A DNA stretch of 64,000 nt from Nothophaeocryptopus gaeumannii (taxonomy: Eukaryota > Ascomycota > Dothideomycetes > Mycosphaerellales > Mycosphaerellaceae). Shown here piece after piece: positions 43,696 to 53,794 of the stretch (within the stretch, counting starts at the first letter, position 1; each line of letters begins with the position of its first letter). The translations under genes were made by a program, and so were the position numbers. Location: the NCBI GenBank assembly GCA_031771865.1, contig JASISA010000001.1:1860001-1924000 (forward strand), read 5' to 3'. The notes below the pieces were generated by a model. That model saw only the letters and a program-made list of their open reading frames with translations. It ran no database searches and had not been told where the DNA came from.

Positions 43696-44051
43696 TGTTA
43701 CGCACGGTATCTCGCTTGTCAGGTGACTCGCTTAATCACGTGGAATGGCTTCTTTGGAGAATGCGTCGGCAAGTGGAACGAAGTGAAGGAAGTCTTGGCT
43801 TATTCCAATCAGTGAGATTGTAACATGAGTTGAACACGATGATTGCTAGTCAACCATCGAGACTATATACCTAGAGGTTCCTCAGAGAGAGCGTGTGGCT
43901 CTCATGCTCTCATGAATCCTCCTGCTCTCATCTGAGAGCGTGAGAGCACTCGGCAGCATGAGAGCACCTTGCAGCGGGTATTGCCGCCCAGGCGCGCACC
44001 CGCGCCGCATGGATTGGTTGGTTGTGGCTTCTCTCGGTTCGATCCGTAACA
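43696..44051 (-). repeat. 5' LTR of Ty3/gypsy element
   Basis: 356 bp, TGTTAC...GTAACA. Immediately inside on the minus strand is CTTTGAACACCCTCAGG, the place of the primer-binding site, then the gag ATG 17 bp further. Confidence 0.9.
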
Positions 44052-44056
44052 GTACT
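44052..44056. repeat. gypsy target-site duplication, right copy
   Basis: GTACT, matching 37659-37663. Confidence 0.85.
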
Positions 44057-45365
44057 CTAGGCTATAAATAGCAACCTTCGGTAACGCTCGTCGTAAGCTC
44101 CTTACGTTACCTATAGGGCTATTTGTAGGCCCTTCGTTTCGTACGAATAAGTCTATATAGCCGTCGTAGGTTATTAAATTATAAGAACGCTACGAAGACG
44201 AGGAAGTTCGTAAAGAACTAGGCTCTTAGCTAACTACTAAATAATACTTCCGATTATTAATTAAGCTTAGTTAGAAGAAGCTAGATAAATACTACTTATA
44301 CTTAGACGATACGCCTATCTACGTAGCTACTATTATCCTTTATCCTCGCCTAAAGTAGCGATTTATTACTAATAAGCACGAGTAAGGTAGGTAGTGTTAC
44401 GGATGGAACCGAGAGGCGATGGCAGCCAACCAGTCTGAGCGCGGATCTGCAGTTCAGCCTCGGGAGGTTCCGCTGCAGCTCGCTCGCAGTACTCTCGTCG
44501 CTCGCAGTGCTTCCACCGGAAGCACGGGAGGCAGAGAAAGCAAGGAGAGCGCACGAATCTCCTGTGTGTATATAGATCACGTTCTCTACTAAGGTAGATA
44601 GGAGCTTCGTGCTCAACTCAATCTCTCAATACTACTCTTCTGAGTAAAGGTTACACTTCTCAAGACTCTGATCACCGAGAGACATTCCGAGGTTCGACGC
44701 TTCTTAGGCCAATCCACGTGATCGAGGAGACGGTCCGTAACAGGTAGGTAGGTAACGATAAAGATTAGCTAGATAGAACGAAGGCTACTATCTATAAACT
44801 CTAGCTTTAATATAAGCTAGTATCTATTTACTAACCTATCGCTAAAAGTACTTAGACCTCTTAGGTAGTAATAGATATACGTACTAGAGGTTATACCGAT
44901 TTAAACGCTCGCTATAACGTATACTAGCTATAAGTATATATTAATAGGGCTTTAGATCTTCTCTCTAATATAGATAATAGCGACGACGAGGACGTACGAG
45001 ACGAGTACTAATAGTATATAGACGAGAAGCGGCTTAAGCCGCATTATATAGATATTAGCGATAGTCTAATCCCCTATTAGACGTCCTTTAAATAAAAGCG
45101 ACGCTAGCCTAACCTCTATAAGATAGTATTAGATATATATACCTATCTAGTAATAAGCGACAAGGTAGAACGGTAGTTTAACGTATCTAGAGATATACTT
45201 ACGAAGAAACGGCGTTATATAAAGGCTAAGAAGATTAGCTATCTTATAACGCTAAAGTTATAGTTATTAAAGAGAGTTATTTACTTGGACGACGCACTAT
45301 TCGACCGTATACCCTTCTTCAACACTATAATAAGGTTAATAAATAGGTAGTTAGAGGGTATGCAT
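44057..45365 (+). pseudogene. hAT transposase, C-terminal part with dimerisation domain (RIP remnant)
   Basis: The frame resumes after the gypsy element: KLDKYYLYLDDTPIYVA and LYPRLK (about 44270-44360). It is interrupted by the solo LTR, then continues to the hATC dimerisation region, with DSLIPY, NLYKIVLDIYTY, VERQFNVSRD and KRRYIKAKK near 45060-45250. Former Trp/Gln codons are stops. This fixes the orientation and C-terminal end of the transposase. Confidence 0.75.
44395..44742 (+). repeat. solo LTR of a different gypsy family
   Basis: 348 bp, TGTTACGGAT...TCCGTAACA, flanked by GGTAG on both sides (44390-44394 and 44743-44747). It shares its ends and an ATCACGTGG-containing block with the LTRs of the neighbouring element but differs in the body, so it is a related subfamily. 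Not RIP-mutated. A solo LTR arises by recombination between two LTRs. Confidence 0.85.
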
Positions 45366-45740
45366 AAAGAGTGTAGTATTCGATAAGGAGCCTAGGCTGT
45401 ATACAGCGTGTGGACCTCATGAGGAGGATTGCCAAGCCTGCCAATCATTGCCTGAGGCACAGTCACATGCTTGGACCCTGAGCTTGGGCCTTTGCCAATC
45501 CAACTCCTTACAAACACTACCGAGGGCGAAAAGGACGAGCCTATTACACTGGACAGCGACGAAGATTGAGCACTATTCATTCACGTACCAGGTCGGCTTT
45601 CATATGCCTAGTGCGGCTAGCGCGAGCGAGCAAACCAAGTCAAGTAACCCAAGTAACCCTCTATTCACTCACAAGTCAAGCCAAGTAAGTCATATGCTAC
45701 CCAGCAAGTAAGTAAGCCGTCTGTGCGCGGCTTACTTGGT

Positions 45741-45759
45741 TTACTTATTGACCAGCCTG
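45741..45759 (-). repeat. hAT terminal inverted repeat, right
   Basis: Exact reverse complement of 33436-33454. Followed by the GGGGAGAT duplication (45760-45767). Confidence 0.88.
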
Positions 45760-45767
45760 GGGGAGAT
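45760..45767. repeat. hAT target-site duplication, right copy
   Basis: GGGGAGAT, matching 33428-33435. Confidence 0.85.
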
Positions 45768-45842
45768 CCTAGCGGCACTCTCAAAGGATACACTAGAGTG
45801 GCTGAAGTGCCAAGAAATTGCTCCTGGTCCAGACGGCCGTAG
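45768..45842 (+). pseudogene. severed 3' end of the aspartic-protease-like gene
   Basis: If the hAT and one target duplication are removed, the host frame passes directly from GGGGAGAT into this segment and runs 24 codons to a TAG at 45840-45842. It no longer has a start or a link to the gene. Confidence 0.6.
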
Positions 45843-45912
45843 CAGACCGTGTTCTCAAGATGTAATGTAGACATTGGAAGTCCAGTCCAGCAATGCGTGT
45901 CTTGAGTGCGCC

Positions 45913-46389
45913 TCATACAAGCCCACCACTGTTCATCGTGCTCCCTCTCATCCCTCTCGTATGAAAACACTTCCATACTCCCTGCTGCCTCCTCCACTTT
46001 ACCTCATTTACCGCACTCAGCTTCACGTCACCCATCCCGCTGACCTCCATATCAACCCAAACGTCCGCAACGCCTTTGCGCTCGTGCATGTCGCATTCGA
46101 TATGGACAACCTCGAACTTGACATCAGGCATCTCTTCAGCTCGTTCTCGCCAGAGCACGAGTTGCTCAGGCCAACTAACCTTCGCAGGCTGCGTGTCCAT
46201 TGATGCGGTCCAGTCACTTGTGAGGCGCGAGACGAGTTCGCGGGATTCTGGTGAGAGGATATCGAAGTCGCGGGTATTGATCAAGGTCGTGAAGGCAGCA
46301 GATAGGCGTTTGAGCTTGATCGTTGTGGGTTCGAAGACCCCCTTCGTCGAGTCTGCAGGTAATGGATAGCTGCTTGCAGGAGGAGGCAT
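45913..46389 (-). CDS. SnoaL/NTF2-like conserved hypothetical protein
   Basis: 158 residues from ATG 46389, intron-less. The pattern (N-terminal helix pair around RDFDILSPESRELVSRLTSDW, then VxFEVVHIECDMHERKGVADVWVDMEV, then EVKWRRQQGVWKCFHTRGMRG) is that of small alpha+beta cone proteins of the NTF2/SnoaL type, common as multi-copy hypothetical genes in Dothideomycetes. No catalytic residues can be assigned. It lies 150 bp from the hAT right end. Confidence 0.6.
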   Translation of the reverse strand: MPPPASSYPLPADSTKGVFEPTTIKLKRLSAAFTTLINTRDFDILSPESRELVSRLTSDWTASMDTQPAKVSWPEQLVLWRERAEEMPDVKFEVVHIECDMHERKGVADVWVDMEVSGMGDVKLSAVNEVKWRRQQGVWKCFHTRGMRGSTMNSGGLV

Positions 46390-46394
46390 TTTGG

Positions 46395-47070
46395 ACCTCA
46401 CGTCATCTACTTTGGAGGAATGCTCTTGCTCTTGCTCTTGCGCTTCTCAAGGGGTATGTCTCGAGGTGTATGATATCAGAAATACGACTCGGGCCATGCC
46501 ACTATGTAAGACAGTCATATCGCAACACACAAGAGTGAATGTTGGTTCGCTTACTACTGGTCGGCGAGCATGTACTGACCAGGTTTGGCGCAACCGAGCT
46601 ATCAGGCGCATCTGAAGTTTGTAGGGCATGACGCTGCCGAGGTCGCTTATCAGGCCTTCGCCATAATTGACGGGTGGTCAATCAATATACCAGTCAACTC
46701 ATCTCAACTGCATTCCCCGAGCTCCCTTCACGAACATCGACCCGTAGCCAACTCGGCATTGATGCGTTAAGGCATCCGGAAGACCTTTGAGTAGAAGACG
46801 ACCCCATAATGATTCTTGGATAGGAACTCCTATACAGCCTTGCCTTGTGCGCCGGAAGTTCCCCGTCCCGACCTCCTCCACGCGGGATCTCCATCAGGAT
46901 CGGTAGTCTCTACTGGAACAAGAGGCCAACCAATGCTTCTATACCAAGCCTCTACACCGGGAAATCGAGCATATGAGCTCTGAGCCGCAGCTACAATGCG
47001 GCGAGTATGTATCTCATCAGGCACCCGATCAACTGAGCGCTGAGAGCTAGTTAGGTGCAACTAAAGCCTC
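46395..47070. other. intergenic region, no supported gene
   Basis: Contains a short CTCTTG repeat (about 46422-46440). A 76-codon minus-strand ORF (46830-47060) has some protein-like character but no start context or family. Confidence 0.4.
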
Positions 47071-47072
47071 GT

Positions 47073-49138
47073 ATGCGCCCGATCGTAATGGGTATCACTA
47101 CTCTCGCTATTCTGTCTTTCTTGTTCCTTTCATTTTCGCATTCGCACGTCGACTTCGCTCTAGCGTCGTCAAACCCAGGTCAAGTCGGCCAGGATCGAAT
47201 AGTCACTCTCGACTACGCGACTTACCAAGGGTTTCAAGATCAAAAATCTGGTCTGAACGGTTGGACAGGTATAATCCGCATCCTCTCTCAAACTTCACAG
47301 GGTTGTGTAGCTCATATTCAACTACAGGTATTCGATATGCTGCACCACCTACAGGTGACAACAGATGGCGGGTACCACAATCACCAACTTCTATGGGCAC
47401 TCAAATCATCCCAGCAACCGAACAGCCTCCACGGTGCCCGCAGACGCCACAGTCGCCAGGTCCAAGCAGCTATTCGTACCAAGGAGACGAGGACTGCCTG
47501 TTCTTAGAAGTTTTTGCGCCTGAGAACGCGAACAAGCTACCAGTACTCTTCTATATACACGGTGACACCAACGAGAACATAATCTCAAGACTACAACTAA
47601 CGTCTATTAGGCGGCGGTTACGGAGCTGGCTCGGCTGGCCAGGACTTCACGCAGATGGCCCAGATCATGAACTACTCCTTCATCGGCGTGTCCATCCAGT
47701 ATCGCTTGGAGGCGTTCGGCTTCTTAGCTAGCTCTGCTGTCGAGAACGACGGCACAGCCAATGCAGGACTTCTTGACCAGCACTTCGCCCTGCAATGGGT
47801 GCAGAAGTATATATCCAAATTCGGAGGTGAGTCTAATCGAACGGAGACGTTGCGTAGAGCTAACATGCTATAGGTGATCCAAACAGAGTGACATTGGTCG
47901 GTCAATCCGCAGGAGCCGGAAGCATAGCAATACAAGCACTAGCTTATGGCGGCTCCCTAGGAATCAAGTACTTCACGCAAGCCATCTCCGCCTCGCCGTA
48001 TATGCCAGTCATGTACAAGTCTTCCGATATCGTTCCGGAGATGAACTACCTCAAACTCGCGGAGCAAGTTGGCTGCTATAAGGGAGCAACTGGTCTCGGT
48101 ACAAGCAATGCAGACCCAGCAATTCTGTCCTGCCTACGTAGCGTCAGCACCGACACTCTCCAGCAAGCCAACTTCCTTATCGGCTCTTCGACAAACTACG
48201 GTTCATGGGCCTTCGTCCCCGTGGTCGACGGCACTTTCATCCAACAACGTCCCAGCCAACAGTTGCCTACCGGGAGAGTCAATGGTCTGCGAGTCCTCAC
48301 AAGCCATAACTCCAACGAAGGCCAACAGTTCGTTGACCCCAATATCAAAAAGGCAGAAGACTTCAACTCCTGGCTGAAATCCGAATACCCTCTCCTAACA
48401 GCAGATGACATCGCCCAAATCAACACCCATTACCCCTTCTTCTCCACCGCCGGCACAACTCCTTACGCCACCTGCGGCGACTGTCCCAACAGCCCAAACA
48501 CAATCAACATCGGCTCCTACGCCACAGGCCACCGCCAACGCGCAATAGCATTCTACTCCGAAGCTACATTCATATGCCCTTCATACTGGCTCGCATCCGC
48601 ATACCAAACCCCTTTTCCATCCCACCAAAACGCTTTATCCGGCGCGGCCAAGCAAGAGAGGGCCGCATACAAATACCAATTCTCCCTCGCACCCGGCGAC
48701 CACGGCCTCGATCTCGTCGCAGAGTCTATAGCACCCTGGCCGAATGCGTTCACGCCTGAGATAGGAGGGGATTTCCATATAGCGTTGACGACGGCGTGGG
48801 GCAATTTTCTACAAAAAGGCGATCCGTCAGTGTCAGAGATAGTCGCCAATGGAAACGTGACTGCTCAATCCGGAGATGGGGTATGTTTCAGTGAGGGCAA
48901 TTATGACCCGAATCCTGCTACGGCTTGGCCGAAATTCATGACTACTAGCGAGGAGGCAAGCTGGCAGGTGTTGAATTTGAATCAGACGGGCGGAAGTGTG
49001 GGTGGAGGAGAAGTGAAATATTGCGCTGGTGATGATGTGAGGAATGCTTTTCGAAAAGTGAATGCTTATACATGGGAAGGTGGACAAGGGAAGAGATGCG
49101 AATTTCTTCAAAGCATTGGCGAAAGGATACCAGTATGA
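47073..49138 (+). CDS. secreted/membrane-tethered type-B carboxylesterase (cholinesterase/lipase family)
   Basis: Four exons: 47073-47268, 47328-47561, 47611-47826, 47874-49138; introns of 59, 49 and 47 nt with GT..AG. The joined frame gives 636 residues. An N-terminal hydrophobic segment (TTLAILSFLFLSFS) serves as signal peptide or anchor. Family blocks follow in order: GIRYAAPPTGDNRWR, EDCLFLEVFAP (signature 2), FYIHGGGYGAGS (oxyanion hole), VTLVGQSAGAGS (nucleophile Ser), NSNEGQQF (acid), and GDHGLDL (catalytic His). It hydrolyses carboxylic esters; natural substrate unknown. It converges with the sugar transporter, the stops being 56 bp apart. Confidence 0.88.
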
Positions 49139-49194
49139 TGAGCCTTTAAAAGGAGAAAAACTCTCCATTATGCTCTACTTCTCCTACTACCGAC

Positions 49195-50976
49195 CTATCT
49201 CAACGCCGGATGCACCGAATCATCAGGCACTTTCCCATGTATCACCGCAGGATAAATCGGGGTCCCATCCGCCTCAAAAATATCCTTGCTCTTACTACTC
49301 GAAGGTCTCCAATCCGGTGGTATACCATGTCCGGAAATCTCTTCGAGTGTCATTCCTCTCGTTTCTTTCAAACAGAACCATGCAAACGCTGCAATCAATA
49401 CATCAAACAATCCCCAAAGCAGGAACGTGCCCCAGCCCATATTGTCTATCATGTATGGTGTCGTCAGGGAGAAGACGAAATTAAACAGCCACTGGAACGC
49501 CACTCCAATGCCGATACCCGGTTCGCGAGTCCGAGCTGGGAAGATCTCCGCAACGTACGGCCAGGGGAGTGGGCCCCAGGAGAAGTTGTAGGCGATGACG
49601 AAAAGGTATATCAGTGCGATTGTCGCTATACCGCTAGATGTGACGTCCGCATGGTCTGAAGCGGGATGGGTTTTGAGGACCGCGGCTGTGGAGATTTGAC
49701 ATGCGGCCATGAACAGGGCACCGATGGTGAGGATGTTGCGGCGTCCGAGGTGTTCTACGACGAAGAGGACGAAGAGACCGCAGGCCGCGACTTTTACGGC
49801 GCCGAAGATGGCTGTCAAGAGGAGGTCGTTGTTGCCTTTGCTGCCGACGAGGAGTTTGAAGTACTGTGGGCCGTAGTATGCGAATGCGGTGGCGCCGGTT
49901 GCTTGTTGGGCCGTGAAGACGGCGGCGGCTGTTGCTGTTCGAGAGATGTTGTGGCGGTCGATTAATTCTGCACGGCAGTCAGTCAGGCCGTCGTTGGCCT
50001 TCAGTCGTACTACTTGACGTACCAGTGAGCTTGAAGCCTTCCTTAGCATGTGCCTCATATTCCACACCGGCGCGAATCTCATCCATCTCAGCGTGAGTTT
50101 GTTCGCCCTGGTCTGCGCGGATCCAGGTCAAAGATGCAAAGGCGTCTTCCATTCGCCCTTTCGAGGCGAGCCACCTCACCGACTCCTTCAATGTGATCAT
50201 GCCAATGCCCAGCAGTCCAGCGGGTAGAAGCTGCAAGCCGATGGGTATCTGCCATTGCCTCGAAGCAGTATTCGGGATATCCTGCGCAACACCATAGTCC
50301 ACCCAGTAGCTGGTGAAGATGCCCAGGGTGTACATAAGCTGGTAGAAGCTACCAATCTGGCCACGAAGTTTCGGCGGGCTCATTTCTCCCAGGAACATCG
50401 GCACGACAACTGAGCTGCCTCCAAGACCGATGCCGGCGATGACTCTGGCGACATAAAAGGCGGACATGGAATGGGTGTTGATTGTTTGAATGATAGCTCC
50501 GAGACAGAAGACGGCGCTGCAGACGACCAGCGCCCACTTGCGTCCATATTTGTGCGTGACAGGCCAGATGGCGAAGCAGGCCACGAAGGCGCCCAATTGT
50601 TGGAGGGCTACTGAGAGTGAGCTCACGCGGGTCTTCGTGGCTTTAGTGAAGTTGAAATCGTCTTGGAAGGATGTCAATGTGAGGACGCCTCCACTATTGA
50701 CGATCAAGATTAGTCAAGACTGAAAGAAAGTCAGATGGGACAATGGACCTACATGGTCCCGCTGTCGTAGCCGAACAAGAAGCCTCCGATACAGCATACC
50801 GCGCCCAGGTAATAGGCCCGGAGAGTGCCTAGTCTCGTCATCTTGGACTCGCCTGGGCTGTAGCTAGGCTGTTGGTGTTCCAGTAGGGGTTGGTGAGGGT
50901 CGGTGGCATGCAGGCCGTCGGATTCAGTCTCTTCTACCCCGAGAGAAGAGGTGGAAGCAGGAGGGGTCGCGGCCAT
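49195..50976 (-). CDS. MFS sugar/quinate-type transporter
   Basis: Three exons on the minus strand: 50976-50753, 50693-50023, 49967-49195; introns of 59 and 55 nt. 555 residues, 12 predicted membrane helices. Sugar-porter marks are FGYDSG in helix 1, YGRKWA, a KESVRWLASKGR loop (PESPRWL-like, with K for P), EHLGRRN, PWPYVAEIFPARTRE, and ETRGMTLEE. An ATG at 50976 (Kozak-like) follows a GTG. Plasma-membrane hexose, quinate or related import by proton symport is expected; the substrate is open. It is divergent from the arylsulfatase across the MITE-like element. Confidence 0.88.
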
Positions 50977-51344
50977 GATGAACTCAAACACAACGTCTGC
51001 GATATTGTCGGGTCACGCAACACAGCATGGCGGAAGGGATTATGGCGTCCCGTCTGGTGACCGTGATTGGTTGGTGAGCGCGTTTCCTCTCATAGACCTG
51101 GAGAAGGTTTGATGGGATATTTCTTCATGTCCCTAATTAGGCAGTCTGGTGATGGAATCCTAGTCTGTTGGTGATTTTCCATCTAATTTGCGCGCGCAAG
51201 AGATTAGCCTTATTACTTGTCGGGCAATTCCGTAGACTCTCAGGTCAAATCTCATGACGAAGGAGGGCCAGCTTTCGGCGGGACCATCACGGGAACTTTG
51301 GAAGTCCTTAGGCCACTGCGGGGCATTTAGAGGTACAGTACTGT

Positions 51345-51682
51345 GGATTTCCAGTAGGCGTGCCCACCTGCAAACTTGGAATTCCATCACGTCGTACCGA
51401 CCGCGATTTTAAAACTGAACTATACTATATGATATCTATATGCAAAGACGCGTAAAAGCTACGCGAGTCTACCTAATACCGCCTTAGGCCGAAAAATAGC
51501 GTCGTCGCGATGTTATCGTCGTTGGCGCCCGGAGAGAATGAAGTTCCTAACCCTAACCCTAAGAATTCGGGGAAGGATGAGGGATACAGCGGAAGTGATA
51601 CATAATACGTCGAATACTTAGGGTTAGCAGCGAGAAGTGGTGGAATTCCTGATTTGCAGGTGGGCACGCCTACTGGAAATCC
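51345..51682. repeat. MITE-like element with 46-bp inverted repeats and telomere-like motifs
   Basis: The arm 51345-51390 is repeated inverted at 51637-51682 with 42 of 46 positions equal; the outer ends are GGATTTCCAGTAGG. The 246-bp middle has no ORF and contains CCTAACCCTAACCCTAAG (51546-51563) and CTTAGGGTTAG (51617-51627). Total 338 bp. A flanking duplication could not be fixed. Confidence 0.65.
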
Positions 51683-51721
51683 GTAATAGGGCATTCAGGT
51701 GAGCGTTGCTGAGGAAGCAAG

Positions 51722-51756
51722 GACATGCGACATGCGACATGCGACATGCGACATGC
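51722..51756. repeat. five tandem GACATGC units
   Basis: Five perfect 7-bp copies 107 bp upstream of the arylsulfatase ATG; probably within its promoter or 5' UTR. Confidence 0.8.
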
Positions 51757-51862
51757 CGCGTACGACCTCCCATTGTCTGAGATGCACATGCACACCCGAA
51801 TCGATAATGACTAACTCTACACACTGAGACCAAACGTTACATGCTAATCATCGGCAGCAGAC

Positions 51863-53791
51863 ATGAGCGCATCACAGGCTTCAAGCGGAACCGCTGGCGC
51901 TGGCAGCAAGAGGCCCAATTTCCTAGTCATCGTGGCTGATGACTTGGGCTTCAGCGACCTGAGCTGCTTCGGCGGCGAGATCAGAACTCCAAACCTCGAC
52001 AAGCTTGCCCTCAATGGCCTGCGATTCACCGACTTCCACGCGGCGGCGGCATGCTCACCGAGCCGAGCTATGCTGATGACCGGCACCGACCACCACATTG
52101 CTGGACTGGGCAACTTGATTGAGTGGACAAACCGCTCTGACCAAAATGCTCCATCCGAGGGCGAGATCAAGTACTGGAGCACCGCTCCTCAGCGAGGCAT
52201 GCCTGGATATGAGGGATACCTCAACGAGCGTGTGGCTGCCTTGCCAGAGATTCTACACGATGCGGGCTACCTTACCCTCATGGCTGGCAAGTGGCATTTG
52301 GGTCTGACCCCAGAGCGATCTCCTCACAAGCGTGGTTTCGAGCATAGCTTCGCTCACCTGCCGGCTTGCTCCAACCACTATGCCTATGAGCCACAACTCG
52401 AAGGACAGGACAAGATCCCAGAGTTCATGACCATGTCCTTCATTGCTCTCCACTCCGAGGATGGTGAGTATGTGAGGAAGCTGCCAGAGGGCTGGTACTC
52501 CAGTGACGGCTACGGCAACAAGATGCTGCAGTACCTGAAAGACCGCCACGATCAGAAAGACGAGCGCCCGTTCTTCGCCTACTTTCCCTTCACCGCTCCG
52601 CATTGGCCGTTGCAAGCGCCAGATGAGTACATTGCTCACTATAAGGGCGTGTACGACGAGGGCCCTGACGTCCTCCGCCAGAAGCGTCTTCAACGCATGA
52701 AAGAGATGGGACTGTGCCCTGAGGATGTGGTGCCCCATCCGGTCGTCGCTGACGAGGTGAAAGAGTGGAAAGACCTGAAGCCGGAAGAGAAGGAGAAGTC
52801 TTGCAAAGCCATGGAGGTGTTCGCTGGCATGGTCGAAGCCATTGATCACAATGTGGGCAAAGTCGTCGACTACCTCGAGAAGACGGGCGAGCTGGACAAC
52901 ACATTCGTCTGCTTTATGTCAGACAACGGAGCTGAAGGTGCTGCGTATGAGGCATATCCAATCGTCCAGAGCACCATGTTGGGCCACTTGGAAAAGTATT
53001 ACAACAACTCGCTCGAGAATCTAGGCCGTGGTGACAGCTTCATTTGGTACGGGCCAAGGTGGGCACAGGCTGCTACGGCTCCAAGCAGACTTTACAAGGC
53101 TTTCACTACGGAGGGTGGAGTCCGCGTGCCGTTCCTGGCCAAGTTCCCAGTAGGTATGGAGGTTCGTGCTGACGGCGAGACCATTAGCTTCGGCGTTGTC
53201 GATGGCAAAGGCGTCGGCTCGCACGTTACCAACGAGAAAGGCAGCATCTCAAACACTTTCAGCACTATCATGGACCTTGCACCTACCATACTGGATATGG
53301 CCGGCGTCAAGCACCCAGCTCCGACATACCAAGGCCGTGAAGTCGTCCACATGCGCGGCAAGAGCATGGTCCCATACCTGAACGGCACACAGCCTTCGAT
53401 CCATCCAAAAGACTTCATCAACGGCTGGGAGACCTGCGGTCGAGCGGCAGTCCGTTGCGGAGACTGGAAGATTGTCTTCATTCCCAAGCCGAAAGGTCCG
53501 GAGAAGTGGCAGATGTACAATCTTAAGCAGGATCCAGGTGAGGTCAACGACCTATCTGAGCAAGATCCGGAGCGCTTGGAGAAGATGATCAAGATGTGGG
53601 ATCAGTACGTTCTTGAGACTGGTGTGATTCCTCTGGCTCCGGCACTGGGTAATTGGCTCGCGGCTATGGAGGAGCAGATGCCAGAGGACGCTTGGATGGA
53701 GTATGAGTATTGGAAGGACGGCGCGAGAGATAACCCTGAGGCATTCCGAAAGGAGATTCCGCGGTTCACGAGGCAAGTTCATGCTATCTGA
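51863..53791 (+). CDS. arylsulfatase (formylglycine-dependent)
   Basis: 642 residues, no intron and no signal peptide. Metal ligands are in VADDLGFSD (residues 25-33); sulfatase signature 1 is CSPSR at 64-68, whose Cys must become formylglycine; then TGTDHH. GKWHLG carries the catalytic Lys/His, and SDNGAEG supplies late metal ligands. A C-terminal subdomain has WQMYNLKQDPGE. The layout resembles bacterial AtsA-type alkyl/aryl sulfatases and fungal arylsulfatases that release sulfate from esters. Absence of a leader suggests an intracellular enzyme. Next to a sugar/organic-acid transporter, a joint scavenging role is possible but not shown. Confidence 0.92.
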   Translation: MSASQASSGTAGAGSKRPNFLVIVADDLGFSDLSCFGGEIRTPNLDKLALNGLRFTDFHAAAACSPSRAMLMTGTDHHIAGLGNLIEWTNRSDQNAPSEGEIKYWSTAPQRGMPGYEGYLNERVAALPEILHDAGYLTLMAGKWHLGLTPERSPHKRGFEHSFAHLPACSNHYAYEPQLEGQDKIPEFMTMSFIALHSEDGEYVRKLPEGWYSSDGYGNKMLQYLKDRHDQKDERPFFAYFPFTAPHWPLQAPDEYIAHYKGVYDEGPDVLRQKRLQRMKEMGLCPEDVVPHPVVADEVKEWKDLKPEEKEKSCKAMEVFAGMVEAIDHNVGKVVDYLEKTGELDNTFVCFMSDNGAEGAAYEAYPIVQSTMLGHLEKYYNNSLENLGRGDSFIWYGPRWAQAATAPSRLYKAFTTEGGVRVPFLAKFPVGMEVRADGETISFGVVDGKGVGSHVTNEKGSISNTFSTIMDLAPTILDMAGVKHPAPTYQGREVVHMRGKSMVPYLNGTQPSIHPKDFINGWETCGRAAVRCGDWKIVFIPKPKGPEKWQMYNLKQDPGEVNDLSEQDPERLEKMIKMWDQYVLETGVIPLAPALGNWLAAMEEQMPEDAWMEYEYWKDGARDNPEAFRKEIPRFTRQVHAI

Positions 53792-53794
53792 GGG

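Larger units (their letters stand above)
37664..44051 (-). mobile_element. Ty3/gypsy LTR retrotransposon (chromovirus) inserted in the hAT element
   Basis: 6,388 bp with near-identical LTRs and a GTACT duplication. Minus-strand order: gag, protease, reverse transcriptase/RNase H, integrase, chromodomain, which is the Ty3/gypsy order. Composition is normal; there is no trace of RIP although the DNA on both sides is saturated with it. The internal region has several frameshifts, so autonomy is doubtful. Confidence 0.93.
33436..45759 (+). mobile_element. hAT DNA transposon, RIP-destroyed and carrying nested insertions
   Basis: Defined by 19-bp inverted termini and an 8-bp target duplication. 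Length as it stands is 12.3 kb; minus the gypsy element and the solo LTR (with their duplications) it is about 5.6 kb. The interior (about 33.6-37.66, 44.06-44.39 and 44.74-45.36 kb) is nearly devoid of CpA/TpG dinucleotides and full of TA, the mark of RIP. The terminal 150-400 bp are much less affected and contain repeated CAAGTA/TACTTG motifs, probable transposase-binding subterminal repeats. The transposase frame is readable on the plus strand in spite of dozens of stops. Confidence 0.85.

Noticed and set aside
46830..47060. 76-codon ORF upstream of the carboxylesterase
   Set aside because: Some protein-like stretches but no start context, partner exon or family.
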